Source of the DNA: Clostridiales bacterium
GTDB lineage: Bacteria > Bacillota > Clostridia > Lachnospirales > Lachnospiraceae
Length of the DNA stretch: 19,728 nt
Assembly (NCBI GenBank): GCA_018366495.1
Contig: JAGZHZ010000039.1
Span: 1-19,728, forward strand
Direction: 5' to 3'
Below the pieces are notes generated by a model. The model worked only from the letters and a program-made list of their open reading frames with translations, was not told the origin of the DNA and did not search any database. The position numbers and the translations under genes were made by a program. Below, one piece after another: positions 5,861 to 14,553 of the stretch (positions are counted from its first letter, which is position 1; every line of letters begins with the position of its first letter).

Positions 5861-6211
5861 GTATTTTTTTACAATTTTATCAATTTATTTTTAGGATATT
5901 CTATGAGAATCTCTTTTTTTCTCTTTCTAAAAATCAATATTTGATTATGCATTTAGAGACTGAAGATATTATATGTAAATGATAAACCAGAAATGGTCAG
6001 AAGTGATATGACAGCAGAATCCCTAGATTCCCATAGCTCTTTCCCTCATATCTTATTTTATCCCTCTTACTTTTCTGATTCAACCTTTTTCGCTAAAAGT
6101 CAACAAAACGTGGCATTTTCGCATCCATATTTTTCTTTTTCGCTGCTTTTTTATTCTTTTGTTATATTGTGTGGCATTTTAAAACAATTCTGAATTTTAT
6201 TTTTACTGGAG
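5861..6211. other. gene-free AT-rich spacer
   Basis: About 350 bases between the tRNA promoter and the purL terminator. I see no ORF with a credible ribosome binding site, no tRNA and no long hairpin. The only repeats noticed are a short ATCAA-TAT-TTGAT palindrome near 5935 and two copies of TGGCATTTT around 6110 and 6172. A 66-codon plus-strand ORF (5993-6193) has no good start signal and is not called. Confidence 0.6.
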
Positions 6212-6263
6212 AAAAAAGGAGCCGATGCCCCTGCAGATTCTTTTCTGCTTTTGCATCCGCTCC
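6212..6263 (-). terminator. terminator of purL
   Basis: Downstream of purL on the minus strand: an outer stem GGAGCGGATGC pairing with GCATCGGCTCC (one mismatch), an inner GCAGA/TCTGC stem, then six T. Transcript order and position 11 bases after the purL stop fit intrinsic termination. Confidence 0.88.
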
Positions 6264-6273
6264 CTCGTCTCTT

Positions 6274-9200
6274 TTATTTAAAATAGGATACGCCGGATTC
6301 AAAGATCTTCAGATCTTGATCTCCGTAGATATTGATTGCCACATGATCTCCGCGTCTCTCAGAATGAGCCATCTTTCCAAGTACACGGCCGTCCGGACTT
6401 GTAATACCTTCAATGGAAGCGTAGGAACCGTTGATATTCCACTCTTCATCCATAGAAATATTTCCATCAATGTCACAATACTGTGTCGCTACCTGTCCGT
6501 TCGCAAACAGCTTTTCAATCCACTCTTTGCTTGCGACAAAACGTCCCTCTCCATGGGATGCCGGATTTGTATAGACACCGCCCAGCACAGCCTGCTGCAG
6601 CCAAGGAGATTTGTCTGTCACTACTTTTGTATAAACCATCTTGGAAATATGACGTCCAATCGTGTTGAATGTCAAAGTAGGAGAATCCACATCCTGTCCC
6701 TTAATCTCTCCGTATGGCACAAGTCCCAGTTTAATCAGAGCCTGGAAACCATTACAGATACCAAGTGCAAGACCATCCCGCTCATTCAGCAGCTTCATAA
6801 CAGCTTCCTTGATCTTTTCATTCTGGAAAGCAGTCGCAAAGAATTTTGCTGATCCATCCGGCTCGTCACCTGCTGAGAATCCGCCTGGGAACATGATAAT
6901 CTGAGCCTGGCTGATGGATTTTTCAAAAATCTGAACAGAATCACGGATGTCTTCCGCTGTCAGGTTTTTAAATACTTTTACATCCACCTCAGCTCCTGCA
7001 CGCTCAAACGCCTTTTTACTGTCATATTCGCAGTTTGTTCCCGGGAATACAGGGATAAATACTCTTGGTTTTGCAATCTTATTTTTGCATACGTAGACAG
7101 AATCTGTCTTGTAAACTGGTGTTTCTACACATTCTTTATTTTCTGTAGCTCTTGTGCGGAACACCTTCTCCAGAGTTCCTGTCCATGCGCTCAATGCTTC
7201 GTCCATCGTGATTACCGTATTTCCATATTCAAATGCTGCACGGTCTGTCACTTCACCGATCACTGTGTATGTAATACTCAGTTCTCCCACTTTTCCATCC
7301 GGAACTTCTGCCACAATATCTCCATAGCCTGCTGTAAACAGGTCTCTTTGATCTACATTATGTTCAATCTTGACACCCATCTTATTTCCGAATGCCATTT
7401 TGCTGACTGCTGCTGCAATTCCCTTGCTGTCCAGAGTGTAAGCAGAGATAATTTTTCCTGCTTTTACATCCTCAAAGAATTTGCCGTACTGATCCATCAC
7501 CTGTCCATAGACTGGCAGATCGTATTCATCTTTTTCTACTTTCAAAAGAACAAGCTTGCTTCCTGCTTTTTTCAGTTCTGGTGTGATGATTGTCTTATCG
7601 CTTGCCACATCCACTGCAAAAGATACGAGTGTCGGAGGTACGTCGATTTCATTGAATGTGCCGGACATACTGTCTTTTCCTCCGATGGAAGGCAATCCAA
7701 ATCCCATCTGAGCAGAATAAGCTCCGAGCAGCGCGGCAAACGGCTGACTCCAGCGTTTTGGATCTTCTGTCATACGGCGGAAATATTCCTGGAATGTAAA
7801 ACGAATCTTACTGTAGTCTCCTCCTGCTGCAACAATCTTTGCCACAGATTCCAGAACAGCATAGACTGCTCCATGATATGGGCTCCAGCTTGACAGATAT
7901 GGATCAAATCCATAGCTCATCATTGTGACGGTATCTGTCTTTCCTTCCAGTACAGGCAGTTTTGCAACCATAGACTGTGTCTCCGTCAGCTGATACTTAC
8001 CGCCATAAGGCATGTATACAGAACCGGCTCCGATGGAGCTGTCAAACATTTCCACAAGTCCTTTCTGTGAACAACAGTTTAAATCTTTTAACGTATTTAA
8101 CCATTTTTCTTTTACATCAGCAACTTCTTCTCTGACAAAGTATTTATTTTCTTTTGAAGGAATCTCAACGACAACGTTTGTCTCCTGATGTGCTCCGTTT
8201 GTATCGAGGAATGCTCTGGAAATATTTACGATCTCTTTTCCTCTCCAGATCATGACAAGTCTCGGCTCTTCTGTCACCTCAGCTACGGAAACTGCCTCTA
8301 AGTTTTCTTCATTTGCATAAGCAAGGAACTGATCCACATCTTTTGGGTCTACAACAACAGCCATACGTTCCTGAGATTCAGAAATTGAAATTTCTGTTCC
8401 ATCCAGTCCTGCATATTTTTTCGGCACCTTATCGAGATAGATATGAAGTCCTGCCGCCAGCTCTCCAATGGCAACAGAAACTCCGCCTGCACCAAAATCG
8501 TTACATTTTTTAATCAGACGGCTGACTTCCTCTCTGCGGAACAGACGCTGAATCTTTCTCTCTGTCGGTGCATTTCCCTTCTGTACTTCTGCACCGCACG
8601 TCTCGATAGAAGCTTCTGTATGTACTTTTGAGGAACCTGTCGCACCGCCGCAGCCATCGCGTCCTGTTCTTCCTCCCAGTAAAATGATGATATCTCCCGG
8701 ATCGGATGTCTCACGGATAACAGCTTTTCTTGGAGCCGCACCCATAACAGCGCCGATCTCCATTCTCTTTGCCACATAATCTGGATGGTAAATTTCTTTG
8801 ACATATCCAGTTGCCAGGCCGATCTGGTTTCCATAAGAACTGTATCCATGTGCTGCTCCGCGCACAATATTCTTCTGCGGCAGCTTTCCTTTTAATGTAT
8901 TGTCAGCAGATCCTGTAGGATCAGCAGCTCCTGTCACACGCATTGCCTGATATACATAGGTACGTCCTGAAAGCGGATCACGGATTGCTCCTCCAAGGCA
9001 TGTTGCAGCTCCTCCGAATGGTTCAATCTCAGTCGGATGATTGTGTGTCTCATTTTTAAAGTTGACAAGCCATTCTTCTGTCTTTCCATCGATCTCTACC
9101 GGAACAACAATACTGCATGCATTGATCTCATCGGATTCCTCCTGGTCAGCCAGCTTTCCTTCTTTTTTCAGCTTGCGCATTGCCATCAGGGCAAGATCCA

Positions 9201-10026
9201 TCAGACACACAAATTTATCGTCTCTGCCTTTAAACAGCTCTTCTCTGTCTTTTAAGTAGCGCTCATACGTCTCCACAATCGGTTTCTTATAATCCCCATC
9301 CTCAAAAGTTACTTCTTTTAACTCTGTAGAGAACGTTGTATGACGGCAGTGGTCTGACCAGTATGTATCGAGTACACGGATCTCTGTCATAGACGGATCT
9401 CTTTTTTCTTCGTTTTTAAAATAATTCTGAATGTGCTGAAAATCTTTGAATGTCATGGCAAGATTTAAGGAAACATACAGTTCTTTTAACTGTTCTTCTT
9501 CCATTGATGTAAATCCTGAAAAAATTTTCACATCTGCCGGTTCTTCAAATTTTGTAACCAATGTTTCCGGCTTTATCATATCAGTTTCTCTGGAATCAAC
9601 AGGGTTGATGCAGTGTTTTTTAATAACTTCAAACTCTTCATCTGTGATTGATCCTTCGATCACATATGTCGTTGCAGAACGAACAAGCGGTTTTTCATCC
9701 TCTTTTAAAAACTGAATACACTGCACTGCGGAATCTGCTCTCTGATCGAACTGTCCCGGCAAAAATTCTACTGAAAATATTCTGGAACCTTCTGCTGTCT
9801 CAAATGTCTCTTCATATAAAGTGTCGACTGGCGGCTCTGAGAAAACTGTTTTACACGCTCTTTCATACACTTCGTCTGAGATATTTTCCACATCATAGCG
9901 GATCAATTCTCTGACACCTGTCACGCCTTTCAATCCTAAATAGTTGCGGATTTCATGGCGCAATTCTTTTGCGGCTACTGCAAAATCCGGTTTCTTCTCA
10001 ACATACACTCTTCTTACGCTGCTCAT
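6274..10026 (-). CDS. purL: phosphoribosylformylglycinamidine synthase, single-chain (FGAM synthase)
   Basis: A 1250-residue single-chain FGAM synthase, which converts FGAR, glutamine and ATP to FGAM in the fourth step of de novo purine synthesis. The order is that of long PurL proteins: N-terminal PurS-like region (to about 200), linker with the signature TYWSDHCRHT (221-230), ATPase half with FKNETHNHPTEIEPFGGAA (323-341), a second AIRS-like half with GGKDSMSG, and a C-terminal class I glutaminase. In the glutaminase, the nucleophile is C1091 in GICNGFQ, and H1221 and E1223 in MAHSERR complete the triad; the oxyanion segment FPGGFSAGDEPDG is also present. The start follows GGAGG by five bases. 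It has its own promoter (10078-10106) and terminator, so it is monocistronic here rather than part of a pur operon. The large single-chain form replaces the three-subunit PurS/Q/L of Bacillus. Confidence 0.98.
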   Translation of the reverse strand: MSSVRRVYVEKKPDFAVAAKELRHEIRNYLGLKGVTGVRELIRYDVENISDEVYERACKTVFSEPPVDTLYEETFETAEGSRIFSVEFLPGQFDQRADSAVQCIQFLKEDEKPLVRSATTYVIEGSITDEEFEVIKKHCINPVDSRETDMIKPETLVTKFEEPADVKIFSGFTSMEEEQLKELYVSLNLAMTFKDFQHIQNYFKNEEKRDPSMTEIRVLDTYWSDHCRHTTFSTELKEVTFEDGDYKKPIVETYERYLKDREELFKGRDDKFVCLMDLALMAMRKLKKEGKLADQEESDEINACSIVVPVEIDGKTEEWLVNFKNETHNHPTEIEPFGGAATCLGGAIRDPLSGRTYVYQAMRVTGAADPTGSADNTLKGKLPQKNIVRGAAHGYSSYGNQIGLATGYVKEIYHPDYVAKRMEIGAVMGAAPRKAVIRETSDPGDIIILLGGRTGRDGCGGATGSSKVHTEASIETCGAEVQKGNAPTERKIQRLFRREEVSRLIKKCNDFGAGGVSVAIGELAAGLHIYLDKVPKKYAGLDGTEISISESQERMAVVVDPKDVDQFLAYANEENLEAVSVAEVTEEPRLVMIWRGKEIVNISRAFLDTNGAHQETNVVVEIPSKENKYFVREEVADVKEKWLNTLKDLNCCSQKGLVEMFDSSIGAGSVYMPYGGKYQLTETQSMVAKLPVLEGKTDTVTMMSYGFDPYLSSWSPYHGAVYAVLESVAKIVAAGGDYSKIRFTFQEYFRRMTEDPKRWSQPFAALLGAYSAQMGFGLPSIGGKDSMSGTFNEIDVPPTLVSFAVDVASDKTIITPELKKAGSKLVLLKVEKDEYDLPVYGQVMDQYGKFFEDVKAGKIISAYTLDSKGIAAAVSKMAFGNKMGVKIEHNVDQRDLFTAGYGDIVAEVPDGKVGELSITYTVIGEVTDRAAFEYGNTVITMDEALSAWTGTLEKVFRTRATENKECVETPVYKTDSVYVCKNKIAKPRVFIPVFPGTNCEYDSKKAFERAGAEVDVKVFKNLTAEDIRDSVQIFEKSISQAQIIMFPGGFSAGDEPDGSAKFFATAFQNEKIKEAVMKLLNERDGLALGICNGFQALIKLGLVPYGEIKGQDVDSPTLTFNTIGRHISKMVYTKVVTDKSPWLQQAVLGGVYTNPASHGEGRFVASKEWIEKLFANGQVATQYCDIDGNISMDEEWNINGSYASIEGITSPDGRVLGKMAHSERRGDHVAINIYGDQDLKIFESGVSYFK

Positions 10027-10077
10027 TTGATTCCTCCATCGTATTTGATTTTATCAAAGTTAGCTTTCTTCCCTAAC

Positions 10078-10106
10078 ATTCTACCACCCACTGCGGAATA
10101 TGACAA
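10078..10106 (-). promoter_or_regulatory. promoter of purL
   Basis: On the minus strand TTGTCA (10101-10106), a 17-base spacer and TAGAAT (10078-10083), each one base from consensus, about 50 bases before the purL ATG. I found no convincing PurR box or guanine-type riboswitch in the short leader. Confidence 0.7.
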
Positions 10107-10121
10107 GAGAAAGAGACACAA

Positions 10122-10168
10122 AAAAATCACGGATTCTCCCTTTTATCAAAGGATTTTCCGTGATTTTT
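10122..10168 (-). terminator. terminator of the HPr-like gene
   Basis: A perfect 12-bp stem (10122-10133 and 10157-10168) with the core ATCACGGA/TCCGTGAT and an inner CCTTT-TATC-AAAGG stem. On the minus strand it ends in about seven T, 80 bases after the HPr-like stop codon. It separates that gene from purL. A-run/T-run symmetry means it could also act on plus-strand transcripts. Confidence 0.9.
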
Positions 10169-10247
10169 CTGTAAAGCGAACCTCCCAGCAGACAATAACG
10201 CCGCTGTTTTATCTTTGTTGTTTCTTAAAATTTTATATCGATTATTT

Positions 10248-10475
10248 TTACGAAGCAGAATATTTACTCAATACATCTTCAAACTTCATATCTCTTCCGC
10301 CGTATTTTACAGTCAGCGTTTTTGTCAAATCTAAGCTCAGGACTCCCAGCATAGATTTCGCATCAATGATTACTCTGTTGTAAAAAACATCGATATCAAA
10401 GTCACACTGACTTGCCACTGAAACAAACTCTTTTACTTCCTCTAACTCATTAAGTTTAATTTTTCTTTCTACCAT
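10248..10475 (-). CDS. HPr-like protein lacking the active-site histidine
   Basis: A 75-residue protein with the HPr fold signature in its second half: the segment DAKSMLGVLSLDL (38-50 in this numbering) matches the NAKSIMGVMSL block of HPr around regulatory Ser46, so the serine is present. The region that in HPr carries the phosphorylated His15 (LGLHARPA) reads instead LNELEEVKEFV, with no histidine anywhere near, so it cannot take phosphate from enzyme I in the normal way. It is thus closer in logic to Crh of Bacillus, which also lacks His15, than to PtsH, though it is not recognisably Crh. The ATG at 10475 is chosen because AAAGG lies eight bases before it; the GTG three codons upstream overlaps that ribosome binding site. 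It is monocistronic, with a terminator downstream; no clear promoter was found in the T-rich upstream spacer. Confidence 0.82.
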   Translation of the reverse strand: MVERKIKLNELEEVKEFVSVASQCDFDIDVFYNRVIIDAKSMLGVLSLDLTKTLTVKYGGRDMKFEDVLSKYSAS

Positions 10476-10484
10476 CAGTTTCAC

Positions 10485-10750
10485 CTTTCTTTCATTATTT
10501 AATCAACAGACTTTGACCTTTTGGTCTTTTTATCTATACTGTAAAGCTGCTTAACTTTTGTTCTGCGTATTATGTCATGGTTTTTTTTATTTGTCAATGC
10601 ATTTTTTCTCTTTTATGGCTTTCGCTTTTTTTCGACTTCTTTTTTATTTTTATATATTTTGTATATCTTTTTAAATTTTATTTAATTATTATTATTCAAT
10701 TTATCCTCGAATTCTTCTTTTGCCATTCTCATTTTTACATCAAAACAGAA
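10485..10750. other. T-rich gene-free spacer with a small palindrome
   Basis: Spacer between the HPr-like gene and the mrp terminator; together with the terminator just over 300 bases lack a gene. The plus strand is extremely T-rich, so the plus-strand ORF across it encodes only Phe/Leu/Ile/Tyr runs and is not credible. The perfect palindrome GACC-TTTT-GGTC at about 10517-10528 lies 40 bases upstream of the HPr-like ATG and could be an operator. A TATAGA-like -10 precedes it on the minus strand but no good -35 was found. Confidence 0.5.
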
Positions 10751-10778
10751 AAAAAACAGGGATTTTTCCCTGTTTTTT
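10751..10778. terminator. terminator of mrp
   Basis: Perfect 12-bp inverted repeat with core ACAGGGA/TCCCTGT and a four-T loop, flanked by A-runs and T-runs. It lies 14 bases after the mrp stop on the minus strand and has U-tracts in both directions. Confidence 0.93.
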
Positions 10779-10792
10779 CTTTGTATTATTAT

Positions 10793-11644
10793 TCAATTTT
10801 CCTGTTTTTTCAGTTCTCTGATCACTGCAAAAGAGGATTCTACATAGGCATTTTGAACTTCTGAGAATCTTCCTTCGTCTGCCTTAGCAGCAAATTCAGG
10901 GTCAATCGGCATCTTGCCTAATACCTTCACATCCAGCTCTGCAGCAATCTCATCGATATGGCTTTCTCCAAACACCTTGATTTCTCTTTGGCAGTCCGGA
11001 CATTTTACAAAACTGTAATTTTCTATGATACCCAGTACTTTGACATCCATTGTCTTTGCCATATTGTATGCTTTTTTCACGATCAGTCTCACTAAATCCT
11101 GAGGAGAAGAGACAATCACGATTCCATCCAACGGAAGTGACTGAAAGACTGTCAGCGGAACATCGCCTGTTCCCGGAGGCATATCCACAAGCAAGTAATC
11201 AATCTCTCCCCAGATCACATCTGTGAAGAACTGTTTTACCATATTGGAAATCACAGGTCCTCTCCAGATTACCGGCGCTTCTTCGTCCGGCATCAAAAGA
11301 TTGATGGACATAATTTTAATGTCGTTTTCTGTAATCATCGGATAAATTCCTTCGTCATCTGCCTGAGCCGGACCGTGTACGCCATACATCTTCGGAATGG
11401 ATGGTCCTGTGATATCGGCGTCCAAAATACCGACGCGATATCCTTTTGCTGCCAGCATATTCGCTAAAGAAGCGGTCACCATTGATTTTCCGACGCCTCC
11501 TTTTCCGCTGACTACACCGATAACATGCTTGATATCAGAATAAATATTCTGCTCTACCAAAAAGCTTTTCTTTTGTTGATTGTGTTCACATCCAGCACAG
11601 TTTTCTTTAGAGCAGCTTGTACTGCTGCATCCTCTTTCTGCCAT
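10793..11644 (-). CDS. mrp: Mrp/Nbp35-family P-loop ATPase, Fe-S cluster carrier
   Basis: A 283-residue Mrp/ApbC/Nbp35-type ATPase, a cytoplasmic scaffold that binds and transfers iron-sulfur clusters to apoproteins. The deviant Walker A SGKGGVGKS is at 46-54, the DADITGPSIPKM segment at 75-86, and MPPGTGD at 155-161. The cluster-binding C215-PD-C218 sits where the family's conserved CxxC is expected. Unusually for a plain bacterial Mrp, the N-terminus carries four cysteines at 6, 11, 16 and 19, reminiscent of the N-terminal cluster region of eukaryotic Nbp35, with different spacing; this short Cys-rich head is also seen in anaerobe relatives. There is no DUF59 domain in front. The start follows AGGAGGG. 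It has its own promoter and terminator, so it is a single-gene unit. Confidence 0.95.
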   Translation of the reverse strand: MAERGCSSTSCSKENCAGCEHNQQKKSFLVEQNIYSDIKHVIGVVSGKGGVGKSMVTASLANMLAAKGYRVGILDADITGPSIPKMYGVHGPAQADDEGIYPMITENDIKIMSINLLMPDEEAPVIWRGPVISNMVKQFFTDVIWGEIDYLLVDMPPGTGDVPLTVFQSLPLDGIVIVSSPQDLVRLIVKKAYNMAKTMDVKVLGIIENYSFVKCPDCQREIKVFGESHIDEIAAELDVKVLGKMPIDPEFAAKADEGRFSEVQNAYVESSFAVIRELKKQEN

Positions 11645-11680
11645 AGTAAATGATCCCTCCTGTTTTTTTACAATATGATT

Positions 11681-11709
11681 AGTATATGTTATTTTTCACT
11701 ATTTTACAA
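11681..11709 (-). promoter_or_regulatory. promoter of mrp
   Basis: On the minus strand TTGTAA (11704-11709), 17 bases and TATACT (11681-11686), about 36 bases upstream of the mrp ATG. No obvious regulator site was seen nearby. Confidence 0.65.
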
Positions 11710-11795
11710 GCCATTTATCTAACTGCATTCTTTTCGTAAACTGCCCCTCGCTTAAAGGTAAAGGGCTTACTGACTGTAGTTTTATAAAATGTCTC

Positions 11796-12740
11796 TCATG
11801 AACCAACTGTCCCATGCAATTTGCTCTCGATAAATCTCAAAACATGGGTTTCATATTCTTCTTGTGCAATGTAATAAGCTTCCGCATGTTTTGCCTTTGG
11901 AACAATCCAAAGCTCTTTTTCTGATGCGCAGCTGTCATAGATCTTTTCTGACATGGAAGGCGGAACAAAGCGATCTTCTTTTCCATGGATCAGCAAAATC
12001 GGAATTTTTGTATCTCTTACTTCCCCTGCAGATGAGATTTCATCATATTCATATCCTGCAACTGCCTTACAAATCTTACCTGCAATTTTTATAATTGGGT
12101 ACATAATAATCCATGGTTTCTTCTCCTTCTCTGTCAGATAGCAGAATTCTTCCCAGATTGATGTATATGGACAGTCTGCAATAATTCCTTTTACAGATAC
12201 CGGTAAATTCATGGAGCTTGTCATCAGCACAGTTGCAGCTCCCATAGAGATTCCGTGCAGAAAGATAGAGCACTGACCGTGAAATCTTCGATCCAAATAA
12301 TGAATCCAACGATAGCAGTCTTCTCTGTCGAGACAACCAAATCCTATATACTTTCCTTCACTCGCCCCATGCGCACGGTCGTCCACCAGAAGCACATGAT
12401 ATCCCTGCTGATGATAAAAATAAAGCAATCCCGCAAAATCTTTCATCGCATTTACACGGAAACCATGGACAGCCAGAATCACCCGATCTGTCTTTTTTTC
12501 TGCCGGTAAAAAAATACCGCGCAGTTTTAAGCCGTCAAAAGATAAGATGGAAACCTTCTCCGTCTTCTGCTGCTGCAGCCATGTATTTTTTTCTTTGATC
12601 AATTCAATGTAAGGATTGGATGGATTCAGCTTTCCGTCTCCCTCCCGTCTCTTTACCGTATAGGAAAAAAATTTCCATGCTGCTGCTCCCGTCATCACTC
12701 CATATAATCCTGCTCCTTTAAGTATCGTTGATTTCTTCAT
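11796..12740 (-). CDS. alpha/beta hydrolase, membrane-anchored, third gene of the MoxR/VWA operon
   Basis: A 314-residue alpha/beta hydrolase of the serine-hydrolase type (YqkD/Bem46-like). The nucleophile elbow is GISMG with S165; D256 in IHGKEDRFVP and H285 in KAKHAEAYY complete the triad, and VHGFRVN (91-97) supplies the oxyanion region. Residues about 5-27 are mildly hydrophobic and glycine/alanine-rich, suggesting an N-terminal membrane anchor with the hydrolase domain beyond it; this is uncertain. The start follows AGGAGG, and the ATG lies only nine bases after the VWA gene stop, so the two are cotranscribed. Substrate unknown: esterase, lipase or peptidase activity all fit. Downstream a weak GC stem (11743-11766) without a proper T-run may help termination. 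Confidence 0.9.
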   Translation of the reverse strand: MKKSTILKGAGLYGVMTGAAAWKFFSYTVKRREGDGKLNPSNPYIELIKEKNTWLQQQKTEKVSILSFDGLKLRGIFLPAEKKTDRVILAVHGFRVNAMKDFAGLLYFYHQQGYHVLLVDDRAHGASEGKYIGFGCLDREDCYRWIHYLDRRFHGQCSIFLHGISMGAATVLMTSSMNLPVSVKGIIADCPYTSIWEEFCYLTEKEKKPWIIMYPIIKIAGKICKAVAGYEYDEISSAGEVRDTKIPILLIHGKEDRFVPPSMSEKIYDSCASEKELWIVPKAKHAEAYYIAQEEYETHVLRFIESKLHGTVGS

Positions 12741-12749
12741 TTTTTCCTC

Positions 12750-14543
12750 CTAAAATTGTTCCGTTTCCCATTCCAGCAATCTTCTCAGATAAATCCCAAC
12801 TATATTTGAAAAGTTTTCAATCGCTGAAATATATGCAAAATCTTTTCCGAAAATTTTCTGTTCTGCTTTTAAATCTTCTTCTTTCCCTGTAAATACTCCC
12901 AGCACAAAAATCCCTTTATTCCGCAGGTTCCGCACTTCAAAAGCAGTATCCCGGACTGCATATTCTCCGCAGTAGCTCTGCGGATTTTTACTGTTCGGAC
13001 GATTGACAACGACATCATTTGGCTTTCCATCGCTGAGCACAATCAAAATTTTGTTTTCCTCCGCCCTTTGAAGCAGTGATTCCCCGGCCGCTCGGATCGC
13101 CAGTCCGTCTCTGTTATTGGAGGATGTCCGGTATTGAAAGACATTTTTATTTGCTGTTCTTGGATCGTCGTACTCCCGGAATCTCTGGATAACCGTATAA
13201 TCCCAAAATGTACAAAAGCTCGCCACTTTATGCGGAATCTGCGCATTGCTCAGTGATTCGCTGATGATATAGGCCTGAAGTGCAATCTGTCCCTGACGTT
13301 CTCTCTGAGAACCACTTGCATCCATCAGAATCTGCACGACAAAATCAGAATTTTCTCTTTTATTTTCTTTTAAAAACAGGTGATGATTCTTCCCTCTTCC
13401 CACTTTCCAAAGCAGTTTTGGGACAAGAATTCCATAGTCTGAAGCAAGATATTCCGTCTCATTTCTCTGAAGAAGAGACCTTTTAAGGTTTGCTGTCATA
13501 ATCTCAATATTTCTCTTTGCCATATTGTGATGATTATGATATTCCACCTCATTTTTTTCTCTCTGTTTTTTTGCATTAACATACTGGGCATTCAGCTTTA
13601 CTGGATTTTCCAGGATGCCGTCCGTATAGTACAGACTGCAGTCTTCATGCGCGCCGCGGCACATCTGATAATTTATTTTTTTCTGCTCTTGCTCTGTCAG
13701 ATACGATCTGCCGTAGTTCAGTTCCATATACTGATACATTTTCTCAATATCTTCTTGTTTTAAAACGACGACATTCTTCTTTTTATTTTTCCTCTGCTCT
13801 TCTTTTTCTTCTTGATTCTTCCCAGAGTTCAGATTGCTGAGCTGATTCGCCACCTGCTGCATATATTGCTCCAGAACGCTTTCCTCAAATTCTTCCTCCA
13901 AAAAATCTTTCCAGTCAAATTCTTTCAAGTCATCCAGCGTGACATTCATCACCGTCTCCAGCGTACCGCATCTCTTTTCAAACGTAGGATCAATCCAGCC
14001 ATTGTATAAGCGGTCAATACACTGGATGATTTCCATTGTATCTTTTGCATCTTCCAAACCTTTTATGTTCCGAATCGGCTCAAGCAGTTTTTTCTCCATG
14101 TTCCAGTCATCTCTGAGGCATCCGCGCATCCATGCAATTTCCATTCTTCCGGCATCCGATCGGCTCAGCCGTTCAAAATCATATTCCAAAATATCTTCCA
14201 TCGCCTTTTCACGGATCTGCGGAACACCGGGACGATCCGTGGAAATTTTTGCATATGATGCAGCGTCCACGCAAAGCTGCGCGATATTCATCAGCGCTCT
14301 CTCATCTGCCTGAAAATAAACTTTTCTCACAATATATCCAGCAAGCTGCTCCCTGTCAAAATACTGTGCAAATGCTCCCTGTTTAATCGCATCGTACATT
14401 GAAATATATTTTGACTTCTGAAACGATTCCAGATCCAGATGGATATCCAGTTCATAATTGCCGCTGACTGTCCACATCAGATTTTTCATTCTGTTTTCAA
14501 TCTCCATCCGGTATTCTTCCGGATCATAATTTATATTTCCCAT
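12750..14543 (-). CDS. VWA-domain protein, NorD/CbbO-like partner of the MoxR ATPase
   Basis: About 597 residues from the chosen start. The C-terminal third is a von Willebrand factor A domain with the metal-adhesion motif D408-A-S410-G-S412 in ILMDASGSQ and the later LSDGKPND block (503-510), so a metal-dependent protein-binding surface is expected. The N-terminal 400 residues are helical and charged, with a Glu/Lys/Asn-rich linker (about 240-257) that is likely flexible, and are not a domain I can name. Such proteins pair with MoxR/NorQ/CbbQ ATPases to remodel or insert metals into client enzymes (NorD with nitric oxide reductase, CbbO with RuBisCO). Neither client is seen here. I choose ATG 14543 because AAGGAAG lies five bases upstream and overlaps the TAA of the ATPase gene, suggesting translational coupling; a start 11 codons earlier would overlap that gene by 23 bases without a good ribosome site. 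Confidence 0.9.
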   Translation of the reverse strand: MGNINYDPEEYRMEIENRMKNLMWTVSGNYELDIHLDLESFQKSKYISMYDAIKQGAFAQYFDREQLAGYIVRKVYFQADERALMNIAQLCVDAASYAKISTDRPGVPQIREKAMEDILEYDFERLSRSDAGRMEIAWMRGCLRDDWNMEKKLLEPIRNIKGLEDAKDTMEIIQCIDRLYNGWIDPTFEKRCGTLETVMNVTLDDLKEFDWKDFLEEEFEESVLEQYMQQVANQLSNLNSGKNQEEKEEQRKNKKKNVVVLKQEDIEKMYQYMELNYGRSYLTEQEQKKINYQMCRGAHEDCSLYYTDGILENPVKLNAQYVNAKKQREKNEVEYHNHHNMAKRNIEIMTANLKRSLLQRNETEYLASDYGILVPKLLWKVGRGKNHHLFLKENKRENSDFVVQILMDASGSQRERQGQIALQAYIISESLSNAQIPHKVASFCTFWDYTVIQRFREYDDPRTANKNVFQYRTSSNNRDGLAIRAAGESLLQRAEENKILIVLSDGKPNDVVVNRPNSKNPQSYCGEYAVRDTAFEVRNLRNKGIFVLGVFTGKEEDLKAEQKIFGKDFAYISAIENFSNIVGIYLRRLLEWETEQF

Positions 14544-14553
14544 TTTTCTTCCT

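Noticed and set aside
5993..6193. Plus-strand 66-residue ORF in the spacer before the purL terminator
   Set aside because: No ribosome binding site, Phe/Ser-rich product typical of translated AT-rich spacer, and no promoter or terminator in its direction.
7348..7893. 181-residue plus-strand ORF inside purL
   Set aside because: It is a shadow of a full-length, motif-complete purL on the minus strand and its product is Cys/His-rich in the way antisense frames often are.
10577..10864. 95-residue hydrophobic plus-strand ORF, apparently a membrane protein
   Set aside because: Its Phe/Leu/Ile/Tyr runs simply translate T-rich spacer, it crosses the mrp terminator and overlaps the mrp 3' end antisense.
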